A stretch of DNA of 28,930 nucleotides from Blattamonas nauphoetae (lineage: Eukaryota > Preaxostyla > Oxymonadida). Below are positions 1 through 7,786 of this stretch, in pieces. Under the pieces are notes generated by a model that worked only from the letters and a program-made list of their open reading frames with translations, was not told the origin of the DNA and ran no database searches. Where the stretch lies: assembly GCA_033064195.1 (NCBI GenBank), contig JARBJD010000615.1, positions 1 to 28,930 on the forward strand, written 5' to 3'. Positions within the stretch are counted from its first letter, which is position 1. Each line of letters opens with the position of its first letter. The translations under genes and the position numbers were made by a program.

Positions 1-1549
1 CATGAGCAATTCTGTTTTCAAAGCACCAGAAGGGAACAAAGGCTGGAATCCGCTTTTTCTATCCAATCGACTCACTGGGACTTTTCGAAATGTCAGGATG
101 CCGATTTCAGCAACAATCAACATCTGGAAGCGGAGCAGTTGTTCTTGATTCTTTGTCTCTTGTCCTCACCGTCTTCGATTCCACATTCTCTGAGAACACT
201 GCTAAAACGGAGGATGCATCTTTCTTTATCGCGATATCACGTCTTTCTATCGTTGCCATTTCAATGACAATGTTGCGACTGTTCGAGGTGGAGTTCTGTA
301 CAATCATTCACCTACTCTCTTCCACCTTGAAGATTGCCACTTCAGAAGCAATCAAGCTCACGAAAACTCCCGACAGCCGATGAACTCGCTCATTATCGCG
401 GAAATGACCTCTTTGGAACTACTCAGATCGTATATTCAGCAACTGGAACAGCAAACATTGTCGGATGCTCCTCCACGTCGGTCTCTCCGAAAATCGGATA
501 TTACACCACTCCATCAGCCAATGGTGTTCACCGAAATGAATCCACTCTTCTTCGCGATCCAGAAACAGGATCTGTCCAGCCACCCGCGTCTGCCGTGTTC
601 TTCGTCGAAAGCAATGGCTCTGACGAAGCTCCTTTGGAATGCTCGGAAGTCAAGCCGTGCCAAAGTTTCTCGGCTGCGTTGTCGAAAATAACAAACGCGA
701 CGTCACCCTCGAAAGACAGTTTCAATCTCGTGAATTTGGGAGTTGGGTCGTTTTCGGAAGGAAGACATGAACTGAGCAATTCAGTGGAACTGGCAGGGAT
801 GGGATGGATGGCAAACCAGACACACCACACTCTGCTGACCACGTCGGGAATGGAAGTGGTTGGGTCAGGAAATGTGTCGTTCTCTTCTCTCCTTCTGAAG
901 CCATCGACGAAATCAGACACACTTCTGAAGATGGCTTCGTCAGGAACACTCCAGTGATGATGTGTTGTGTGGAATGTCTGACTGACCACACCGTCTCGCT
1001 CGTCGACATCTCTGCTGGATCAACAACCATCCTGGGCTGCAGATTCAACTCGATCTCGCTCGTCGAATCACCCCTCCTGTCTGTTTCAGGAACGGCTCGT
1101 CTGACACTCCACATGACTTGGTTCACATTCATCACTCGAAAGGAGGAGACGGAGGAAGCTGTCTGGACTCGGCGACGAGTGGGACGATCTCGATTTCGAT
1201 GTCAGACTTTGCAGACTGCTCGTCAGCTGGGAAGGCAGGAGCACTGACACTCACAGCTCATTCGACACAGCCAACAATCACACTCCAAACGACGATCTTC
1301 TCGCGAAACAGGGGCACACAAGCGAGTGATCTGATTGCCACAGGACTCGCCTCCAGCAAACTCTCCATCGCATCCACCACCCGTTCGATGAGCTCCATGC
1401 CTCACTGCCTTCTCAACACGACTGAACGCCGCCTCCAATATCCCGATGTCTCCTTCACAGAAAACTCCGCTCCACACCCGCTCAATGCTCGCTTCAACAG
1501 AGGCACGCCGATGTCCCTCTTTCCTGGCTTCGCTGTCTATTTCTCATGA
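1..1549 (+). pseudogene. Beta-helix (pectin-lyase-like) surface protein fragment
   Basis: The translated sequence shows short repeats of the type C-x-F-x-x-N-x-A with Gly-Gly turns (for example 'CHFNDNVATVRGGVLY' near 254-300) and Ser/Thr/Gly-rich strands ('GSGNVSFSSLLLKPSTKS' near 860-915). This is the look of right-handed parallel beta-helix surface proteins common in oxymonads. The coding signal moves between all three plus frames (about 90-235, 236-380, 380-957, 960-1130 and 1118-1546), so the gene is frameshifted at least four times, or the assembly holds indel errors. The last frame ends at TGA 1547-1549 with no membrane anchor, exactly where virus-like sequence begins, so the gene was probably cut short there. 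Its start lies outside the window. Role inferred only: cell-surface adhesion or coat protein. Confidence 0.6.
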
Positions 1550-1639
1550 AATTAGGATTGTGGAAACCAGAACTGATTGTCAATTTAAAACTTTAAAACA
1601 ATCATTCCACAAATATGTTGATGTCGATAATCCAACTTG

Positions 1640-1920
1640 GATGAACTATGACACAAAGAAATGGCGACGAAACCAACCTCAACTGATCTGTCAAATCGCA
1701 GACGTCAGAAAACTTTCCTGTGCATCGGAGGAGTTATAAGTCAGACTATCGAAAGAACAGATCAGTCAAATGGTGAAGAACATGTTGAGAGCAAAACCTC
1801 AAAGTTTCTTGAAGATGAAACCAGAATCGTTCGAATATTATCGACCAATCTGTGCCGAAATCTGGATGAAGTACGTGAAAAGAAAAGTACCAAATTGGAT
1901 GCTCCAGAATGATCAACAGA
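1640..1920 (+). pseudogene. Small Polinton-linked protein, unknown function (copy A)
   Basis: A lysine- and methionine-rich stretch reads 'KNMLRAKPQSFLKM' followed by an aromatic segment 'FEYYRPICAEIWMKYVKR'. I do not recognise the family. It ends just before the AT-rich spacer that leads into the next element gene, so it looks like a separate small gene in a compact array. It belongs to the fossil element and is not claimed to be intact. Confidence 0.35.
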
Positions 1921-1951
1921 AATAAAACTCGTTGTTGTTTTTATTGTTGAA

Positions 1952-1971
1952 TTTTTAATTTGAATTAAATG
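1952..1971 (+). promoter_or_regulatory. Shared gene-start motif, copy A
   Basis: A T-rich run then AATTtGaATTAAATGA; the ATG at 1969-1971 is the likely start. Nearly the same 20 bases occur at 6926-6945 and 7390-7409, each ending on the ATG of an element gene. The repeated layout suggests a start-site or initiator element of the Polinton genes. Confidence 0.45.
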
Positions 1972-2279
1972 AATCCAACTGCGATGTACAAGGTCTCGTC
2001 AGAGACTTCGAACACTCGAAGTGGAGCGAAAGACGTCGAGTATGTTCAGAACAAGCATGAATTGAATCAATGAAAGAAGAGAACTGTTCACTCGTCTCTG
2101 AGTATGTCAGAAATAATGTACCGGTGACGTATGTTCATGAGGGAATCAAGATTTTTAATTTCAATGAAAGAGCAAACCAAAATGAATCGACAAAATACAA
2201 TTCACAAATGATTGAGAAAATGATTGATCATAATCTCTCAACAACCAACGAGAATTCGGCAGTGATTGAATCACTTTAG
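1969..2279 (+). pseudogene. Polinton protein with NCxLVxEY repeat (copy A)
   Basis: It contains 'MKEENCSLVSEYVRNNVPV' and 'YVHEG', closely matching the protein at 6943-7369 in copy B ('MKEENCELVSEYVRHNIPV', 'YVHEG'). After the shared part the two diverge. The pattern resembles repeat domains found in large DNA virus proteins, but no catalytic residues can be named. Function unknown. Part of the fossil element. Confidence 0.55.
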
Positions 2280-2575
2280 AAGACAACAGAAGCACACAAG
2301 ACAGCGATATCTTCAATCCAAAAGTGGTGAGCACAAATGGATCAATCACTTGTTCAGCTGGTATTGCAACACCAACAATTGGAGGATTGATTTATGTGAA
2401 TGGAGCGAATTGTTATATATCAGAGGGATCACTTCCGAAGTATCCTGGAACATATCCGTCATCCACATTCTTTTCTGGTCTTTCCATTTCACAATCAATT
2501 TCAGAAACTTCAGGAATTCAGTTCAATGGTGATGGCATCGTAATGTGGTCTCCTGTGACAGACCAGCAATCTATA

Positions 2576-2613
2576 GTCTGGATTTAACCCGATACTTTAA
2601 TTTAACCCGATAC
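2576..2613 (+). repeat. Left terminal inverted repeat of pogo-type element
   Basis: It starts GTCTGGATTTAACCCGATAC and repeats TTTAACCCGATAC 18 bases further in. Paired sub-repeats like this are typical transposase binding sites. Its partner is 4563-4600 in reverse orientation. Confidence 0.85.
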
Positions 2614-2793
2614 CCTCCACAGTGTCACTGGTTACCCAAATTTATCTGTTTTCGTCATTTCCCCCACAACCTCATTTTATGCGTCTCGATTTTTGTGCTC
2701 AAAATGATACAAAAGTGGTGATTGGCCATCGTTTGATGACGAGAACCAATAAATCTTTGAGTTGTTGAAGTCATGTTCGATCAGACCCACAAC

Positions 2794-4410
2794 AATGGAA
2801 AAAGACCGCCCAATCTCACCTCCTCTTTCACCACGAGATGTTTCGCATCATGAGTGGAAGTGATATAAGATCACTTCCATCTCGAGTGGAAAGAGGTTTG
2901 AAAATTACGCGGAGCACAATGTGACACTTGACACCGTCGTTCAAGCTGGTGTTTGCAGCGAAGCGGCTCTGAAACGTGGAAGAAAAGCTGAAAAGAAAAT
3001 CGTCCACCTGGAAAGATGGAAGGCCACTATTGATGACAACTCGTGATGAGAGTGAACTATATGACAAAATTCTGACCAAAATCGTTGAGAAAACCCATGA
3101 AAAGGCTGAGATTCTTCAAGAAGTTTGTTTTTTCACGGTTTTCATTTTCTAGATGAATGGTATTTACGCAAAGAGCGTGAGATTCAATCCTGACCATCCC
3201 ACGTTGAGCATGTGGAACGTCAACGCTTTCCTCAAACGCCATTCTCTCCTCGACACAATGAAACCTGGGTATCTAGACCCTGATCGGTTGAAAGCAAGCA
3301 CTCGTGCGAACATTGTGGGTTGGTTTGAACTTTTGGAAAATACCATAAAATCGGAAAACATCCATGAAGATCTAATCTTCAACATGGATGAATCATCTCT
3401 CGGATCGGAGAAGACTATTCATCTTTAGTGGTTTACTACGCTGGTGAACCATGTCCTCCGATTCCGTCCTCTTCTCGAGTCCAAAATGCTACTCTCGTGG
3501 GAACAGTCAATTCGACCGGAATTCATCTGGATCCTATTTTACTCTGGCCTTCAAAGCTTCCGGTGAAAGAATTCGAAAAATTTGGTCAACACCACATCAA
3601 GGTCAATAACAACGAATCGGGATGGATGAACACAAAGACATACGTTGAAATTATGTCCAACAACATAATTCCAGAAATCGTTTCTTTTCGTCACGCAATC
3701 CACAAATCAAATCGAAATGCTCTGCTATTGATGGACGGGCATCTCACAAGGCACAATCAAGAAATTATTGCCCTTTGTCAGCAGCACCATATCCATATTC
3801 TCATCTACCCATCACACACCTCACACATTCTTCAGGTGTGTGATCAGTTCATCTTCTCAATTTGAAGCAACAATTGAAACGATTATTCATTCCACCATCA
3901 TCTTCAAGCATTGTCGACTATCGGGTCAACCTGGCAAAGGCTCTTCCTGACGCTGTTGGTGAAGCGTTCAAATCGTCGACCATCTTGGCGTCATTCAACC
4001 GATGTGGGTGTTTTCCCTTTCTCTGGAGGCGACTCTGATGAACCTGAAAAATTCTGTCCGCAAATTGATATTTCATTCCTTCACCAATTTAACACTCGAA
4101 CCGACCTCCTCCTCAAACCAAGTTCTTTTCTCCTCCAAATGAGGTCCAAACCAATCACGGATCTCTGCTGACCTCATTTCACAACATTATGAAAACAACT
4201 CCCAGGAAACAGACTCTCATCACAGATTTCACTGTTCCTCGCGAATATATTTCTCGAGATTCACAATCAAGGAGAGTGAGGGACCGCCCAGCTCCACGTC
4301 GCCGCCGAAGCCACTCTCGATCCGAAAGTGATGAAGCAGGTCCCGAATCTCGGAGAAGGCTTGTTCGTCGAGAAATGGTGCGAGATGACGATTAAGAAGA
4401 ATCCTGACAC
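2794..4410 (+). pseudogene. pogo/Tigger-like transposase (CENP-B HTH + DDE_1), damaged
   Basis: The N-terminal part has helix-turn-helix-like sequence ('TLDTVVQAGVCSEAALKRG', about 2920-2975). A second DNA-binding segment ('SMWNVNAFLKRHS', near 3210) follows. The catalytic core shows the first Asp in 'NMDESSL' (near 3383), the second in 'LLMDGHLTRHN' (near 3725) and the third in 'ILQVCDQFIF' (near 3835), where pogo transposases have LQPLDVGVF. The C-terminal 'DAVGEAFKSSTILASFNRCG' matches the family's end region, followed by an Arg/Ser-rich tail. Coding shifts frame at about 3045, 3425, 3860 and 4030, and again before the tail, so the copy is probably dead, unless these are assembly indels. 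Under TAA=Gln the tail runs to TGA about 4405. Confidence 0.75.
3123..3152 (+). other. Candidate 30-base intron in pogo transposase
   Basis: It begins GTTTGT, is pyrimidine-rich and ends TTTTCTAG; the neighbouring exon sequence ('AEILQE' then 'MNGIYAKSV') stays in frame. It is a multiple of three and its only TAG could be sense, so it might also simply be translated. Similar GTTTGT introns occur in the transposase at 24.1-26 kb. Confidence 0.5.
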
Positions 4411-4562
4411 TGACTTATTGAAACAATAAAGTCGATCAAATAGTCAAAATATCACTTCACAATTACGTATAATTATATTTTGTTCCCAAAATATCCAAAA
4501 TGATTCGTAAAATGGAGAAAGAAGCAATGAAAAAATGATGTGTTCTGATCAACCACGGAAGA

Positions 4563-4600
4563 GTATCGGGTTTTATCAAAGTATCGGGTTTTATCTACAC
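4563..4600 (-). repeat. Right terminal inverted repeat of pogo-type element
   Basis: Reads GTATCGGGTTTTATC twice; its reverse complement matches 2576-2613 at 31 of 38 positions. A TA follows at 4601-4602. Confidence 0.85.
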
Positions 4601-5090
4601 TATAGTACTACGATGAGGACACTGGTTCAGGAGTGTTTTCAATATCGACAACAGGAAGTTTTTCTCAGCTATCAGACAGAAGAGTGAAAAGAAATATTGA
4701 ACCGTACCCTGATGTTCTTGAGCAACTGAATAAAGTCGAAATTGTTCGCTACCAATTTAACACATTCGACTCGAAGATCAATAAAGTGACCAATCAAATA
4801 GAGAACGAGACAGATGTAGAACACTTGAAGAACTGCAAAGAGAAATATGAATGTCTGAAGAAGGAAAGTGAGAAGAAACACATTGGTGTGATCGCACAAC
4901 AGATCCAAGAGATCTTTCCTGAAGTCGTGAATGATTCCAATCCAGATTGCCTTCAAGTTGATTATGCTGAACTCTCTTGCTTCTGCGTGAAAGCAATTCA
5001 GGAATTATCAGTAGTATAGAAGGCGAAAGTAGAACCACGTTGGCAAAGACACCACTTCTATAGCTTTTCTCCATGCCGATTGACAATTCA

Positions 5091-5394
5091 GAAAATACTT
5101 GAAGTAAAAGTCATTTTCATTTCAGAAAGTTGTCAAACTTAGAGAAATATTCTCTTCCAGGTTTCAGTTACTTCAAACTTTCAAGTTGAAGCAAAATTTC
5201 AAAATTTTCAAAATGCAAAACCTTGATTTTGGCGGAAGCTGGTGTATTTTTCAAGGTTCCGAAGGTTGCGACCCTTCTCATCGGTCCCTTTTAGACCGGC
5301 ATCGGAACTCATTTTATCGGTTTGAGTTCCGAGACGTACGTTGGTCTTGCCAAGGGCCTAGACCATGCCAAAGGGCAGTGATATGTAAAATTAA
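5091..5394. other. Stretch without a recognisable gene
   Basis: AT-rich start, then a more GC-rich block (about 5230-5380). I see no conserved protein motif. The GC-rich block directly abuts the tRNA-like sequence and may be part of the same short interspersed repeat. Confidence 0.4.
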
Positions 5395-5482
5395 ATGCTT
5401 CCGCCAGGAATTGAACCTAGGACCTTCAGCTTAGTAGTAGTAGTGCGTGCACTCACCATTACCACTAGACTATCCGGTCCTG
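5395..5482 (-). repeat. tRNA-like pol III sequence (tRNA pseudogene or SINE head)
   Basis: On the minus strand there is an A-box-like TAGTCTAGTGG (5462-5472) and a perfect B box GGTTCAATTCC (5407-5417). The T arm can pair over five bases. The acceptor stem does not pair well, no clean anticodon arm forms, and the spacing between boxes is about 11 bases too long. It is therefore not a working tRNA by eye; a tRNA-derived repeat is the better reading. Confidence 0.5.
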
Positions 5483-5581
5483 AAATTATCCCGGAAAATC
5501 AGAAACTTTATACCCGAAAAAGACACTATAGCAGATTTAAAATTTGAAAACTTTGTCAATAAATTCAATATATAGCAAAAT

Positions 5582-5798
5582 GCTCCCGTGAAAAGTCATG
5601 CTTTTACTCGAGGGTAACAAGTGGCCAAGAATTAAGATTTAGCAGATCGCTCCCGTGAAAAGGCATGCTTTTAATCGGGGTAAAAAGTTAAAAGGAAAAT
5701 CTAACTAATTTTGAAAAATCGCTGACGAGAAAAGTCGTGCTTTTAACGAGGGTAAAAAGTCGTTCCCGTGATAAAGCATGCTTTTAACGAGGGTAGAT
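5582..5798 (+). repeat. Four imperfect copies of a ~40-base repeat with a palindromic core
   Basis: Units start at about 5582, 5649, 5721 and 5762. Each has the form GCTCCCGTGAAAAG-CATGCTTTT-A-CGAGGGTAA. The core AAAAGGCATGCTTTT is close to a perfect palindrome, and the outer CCCGTG and CGAGGG parts are also roughly complementary, so each unit could fold as a hairpin. Units 3 and 4 are adjacent and the others are spaced by AT-rich filler. Confidence 0.75.
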
Positions 5799-5875
5799 AG
5801 GTAGACGATAAAAGGAATATATAGCAGATCTGAACATTCGAGGTATAAAGCACAGGTCGAAACTAACATTTTCAG

Positions 5876-5940
5876 GAGCTAGTAGCTCAGTGGGTATGTT
5901 CCAGTGTCCACCCGTTTCTAGGGGTGGTTCGATTCAGGCG
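5876..5940 (+). repeat. Second tRNA-like pol III sequence
   Basis: A perfect A box TAGCTCAGTGGG (5883-5894) and a near-perfect B box GGTTCGATTCA (5926-5936). A CCACCC/GGGTGG stem lies just upstream of the B box. D and acceptor stems do not pair convincingly. An A-rich tail follows at about 5950, as expected for a SINE. Confidence 0.5.
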
Positions 5941-5949
5941 AGGGGCAAT

Positions 5950-6110
5950 CTTAATTTCAAAAAAATGAAAAAGTTTCAAAATGCCAAAACAATTTCAAAA
6001 ATTTAAAAAATTCAAAATTCAAAAAATTTCAAAAAAATGCTTTGGAAAATTTCAAAATTCAAAAATTCAAAAATTCAAAATTCAAAATTCAAAAATTCAA
6101 AATTTCCAAA
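5950..6110. repeat. AT-rich simple repeat (AAAATTC type)
   Basis: Many irregular copies of TTCAAAA / AAAATTC. It directly follows the tRNA-like sequence and precedes the tandem 285-base units. Confidence 0.8.
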
Positions 6111-6397
6111 AGTTGAAGTATGAAACCTCGACGTAATTTCCTTGATACTCAGGCAAAATGGTGCCCTCGTGGCTAATGCGTAGAACGAATTGAAGGTTGG
6201 ATTGGAGCGGGACGAGCTGGGAGGCTGTCCCCGGGGTTCACTGTGGGCATCACTTGAATGTGACCGTAAATCATGCCCCCAATACCTTAGCCCTTCAAGG
6301 AATTCGCCAGCAGTAGTCATTGAGTAGGATCATGATAGAGTGATCCCCAAAGGAGTATCGGGTTGTCCTACGGTACAATCATACAAAAACTTGATAA
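6111..6397. repeat. Tandem unit 1 of a ~285-base repeat
   Basis: Matches 6454-6736 through most of its length, including CCTCGACGTAATTTCC, AATGGTGCCCTCGTG, ATGCGTAGAACGAATTGAAG, GAATTCGCCAGCAGTAGTC and GGAGTATCGGGTTGTC. The two copies differ mainly in a GC-rich middle section (about 6205-6260 against 6545-6595). No coding signal; family unknown. Confidence 0.8.
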
Positions 6398-6453
6398 AGG
6401 AAATGATGAACGATTGATCGATGAAGGCTTGAATGATGAATGATTGAATTTCA

Positions 6454-6736
6454 AGTTGAAAAATGATACCTCGACGTAATTTCCCTTGATACTCAGGCAA
6501 AATGGTGCCCTCGTGACTAATGCGTAGAACGAATTGAAGGTTGAATTGGAGACGGTGGATTTCTAGGAATCCGCCCGGGTTCATGTTGGCCGCACTTAGA
6601 TGTGCCCGTAAATCATGCCCACCCAAGACTTAACCCTTCAAGGAATTCGCCAGCAGTAGTCATTGAGTAGGATCATGATAGAATGATCCCCAAAAGGAGT
6701 ATCGGGTTGTCTACGGTACAATCATACAAACTTGAA
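6454..6736. repeat. Tandem unit 2 of a ~285-base repeat
   Basis: Partner of 6111-6397, in the same direction and separated from it by about 56 bases of GATGAATGATT-type simple sequence. The right edge carries GGAGTATCGGGTTGTC, sharing AGTATCGGGTT with the ends of the pogo element at 2576-4600. Confidence 0.8.
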
Positions 6737-6860
6737 AAATTGAATGATGAATGATTGAATGATTGAAAAATGAAAGAATGAATTGAATGAATGAATGAAT
6801 GAAAAATGAAACAAAGAAGAAAGAAACAAAAAGAAAGAAGCAAGATGAAAGCTGGCACAA
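6737..6860. repeat. GAATGAAT simple repeat
   Basis: Short-period GAAT/GAAA repeats, purine-rich on the plus strand. Confidence 0.8.
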
Positions 6861-6925
6861 CAAGGAACAAAAATAAAAACTCTCAACACCTCACTTCACA
6901 TTTCATTTATGTTTTATTTTTTGAT

Positions 6926-6945
6926 TTTTTAATTTGTATTAAATG
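6926..6945 (+). promoter_or_regulatory. Shared gene-start motif, copy B gene 1
   Basis: TTTTTAATTTGTATTAAATG, ending on the ATG at 6943-6945. It matches 1952-1971 with two differences. An initiator or start-context role is inferred. Confidence 0.45.
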
Positions 6946-7369
6946 ACAACAGTGAATACTACATATGTCTCGCTAAAGACTTCGAACCCTCCAAAGGGGA
7001 GCGAAAACGTCGAACAGATGCCAAGCAAGCTTTGATTCAGTCAATGAAAGAAGAGAACTGTGAACTTGTCTCTGAGTATGTCAGACATAACATCCCAGTC
7101 ATCTATGTTCATGAAGGTGTTGAGTGGAGGATAAAACCAAAGTTGTGGAATCAAGGGAACAGACCACACATGTCACAACGTCGACACTACACTCAATCGT
7201 TTGTGGAGAATGAACTGAGGAAGTACAACTGTGAGCTCGTTGGTGAGTACAAGCAGGTTCTAGTACCATTCACATATCGAGAAATTGGTGGAACTGAAGT
7301 CTTCAAAGTGCGACTGGATTCCTGGCTAAAAGCAAAGAAGAAGCCACATTTGAGGAAGCCAAAATAATC
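6943..7369 (+). pseudogene. Polinton protein with two NCELVxEY-type repeats (copy B)
   Basis: Two copies of a motif are visible: 'ENCELVSEYVRHNIPVIYVH' near 7045 and 'YNCELVGEYKQVLVPFTYRE' near 7224. Each is followed by a basic segment ('RPHMSQRRHYTQSF', 'KKKPHLRKPK'). The layout recalls short virus-type repeat domains of the 'LxSEYxNxxTPLxxxC' kind, but the cysteines are missing. DNA binding is a guess from the basic tails. Related to the gene at 1969-2279. Confidence 0.6.
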
Positions 7370-7389
7370 ACTCAACTTTTTTATTTTTA

Positions 7390-7409
7390 TTTTTAATTCG
7401 TAGTAAATG
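7390..7409 (+). promoter_or_regulatory. Shared gene-start motif, copy B gene 2
   Basis: A T-rich run then AATTCGTAGTAAATG ending on the ATG at 7407-7409. Third instance of the element's gene-start motif. Confidence 0.45.
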
Positions 7410-7731
7410 ACACAACTCTGGAAAGTGAAGGAACAAATCAGAGAGGTTAGAGAACTATTTCCAAACACTCAATTCGGCATTTCCTGATGGTCGAACATAC
7501 AAACCTGACAGCCCATACAAGCAACATCACTATTCATTTCTCCTGGCAATGCTTCAACACCCAGATGTTGGATATCGAAATCCTAATCCAACAGCATATC
7601 TCAATATCAATTTAATACCGAAATTCCAGAATGAAGTGACACAACGACGACAGATTGAACAACAACAAGCCATGCAGAGACAGAATGAAACAAACAACAA
7701 TGCAATGATGAATGAAGAGGATAAAACGTAA
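7407..7731 (+). pseudogene. Small Gln/Asn-rich Polinton protein
   Basis: Starts 'MTQLWKVKEQIREVRELF' and ends in a Gln-rich tail ('RQIEQQQAMQRQNETNN'). The middle has 'KQHHYSFLLAMLQHPD'. Family not recognised. It lies between the NCELVxEY protein and the polymerase region. Confidence 0.45.
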
Positions 7732-7786
7732 TCATCATTGACATGAAAGCAAATCCAAGAGTGAACGAAACTGAATTGAAAAGCAA

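Larger units (their letters stand above)
2576..4600 (+). mobile_element. pogo/Tigger-type (Tc1/mariner superfamily) DNA transposon
   Basis: The ends are 38-base inverted repeats (2576-2613 and 4563-4600), alike at 31 of 38 positions. Each contains two copies of AACCCGATAC spaced 18 bases apart. TA flanks both sides (2574-2575 and 4601-4602); a TATA on each side leaves the exact boundary uncertain by two bases. The element is 2,025 bases long and encodes a DDE_1-type transposase on the plus strand. It is inserted in the fibre-like gene of Polinton copy A, so it is younger than that element. Confidence 0.85.
2300..5019 (+). pseudogene. Fibre-like protein with S74 intramolecular chaperone domain, interrupted by a transposon
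   Basis: The part left of the transposon (to about 2573) is Gly/Ser/Thr-rich and beta-strand-like ('SGIQFNGDGIVMWSP'), as in fibre shafts. The part right of it (about 4630-5019) carries the hallmarks of the peptidase S74 / endosialidase-type chaperone: 'SDRRVKRNIEP' near 4668, 'IGVIAQQIQEIFPEVV' near 4885, and a C-terminal 'VDYAELSCFCVKAIQEL' helix. In phage tail spikes and MYRF this domain helps the trimer fold and then cuts itself off. A fibre or spike of the virus-like particle is the likely role. The pogo element (2576-4600) lies between the two parts. Confidence 0.6.
1580..5090 (+). mobile_element. Polinton/Maverick fragment, copy A (fossil)
   Basis: A broken virus-like element lying on the plus strand. 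Visible parts in order are a small protein of unknown function (about 1640-1917), a protein related to one in copy B (about 1969-2279), and a fibre-like protein ending in an S74-type intramolecular chaperone domain (about 2300-5019). A pogo-type DNA transposon is inserted in the last part. Assignment to Polintons rests on the gene shared with copy B, which carries the polymerase. No terminal repeat was found on its left side. It is incomplete, with several apparent breaks, and looks fairly recent because long stretches remain readable. Confidence 0.6.

Noticed and set aside
5395-5482. A suppressor tRNA-Gln (anticodon for TAA/TAG), because CTACTACTACTAA lies in the right area
   Set aside because: No five-pair anticodon stem with a seven-base loop forms and the acceptor arms do not match, so it does not fold as a tRNA.
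5582-5798. CRISPR-like array
   Set aside because: Four imperfect units with irregular spacing in an intron-bearing eukaryotic contig; no cas genes.
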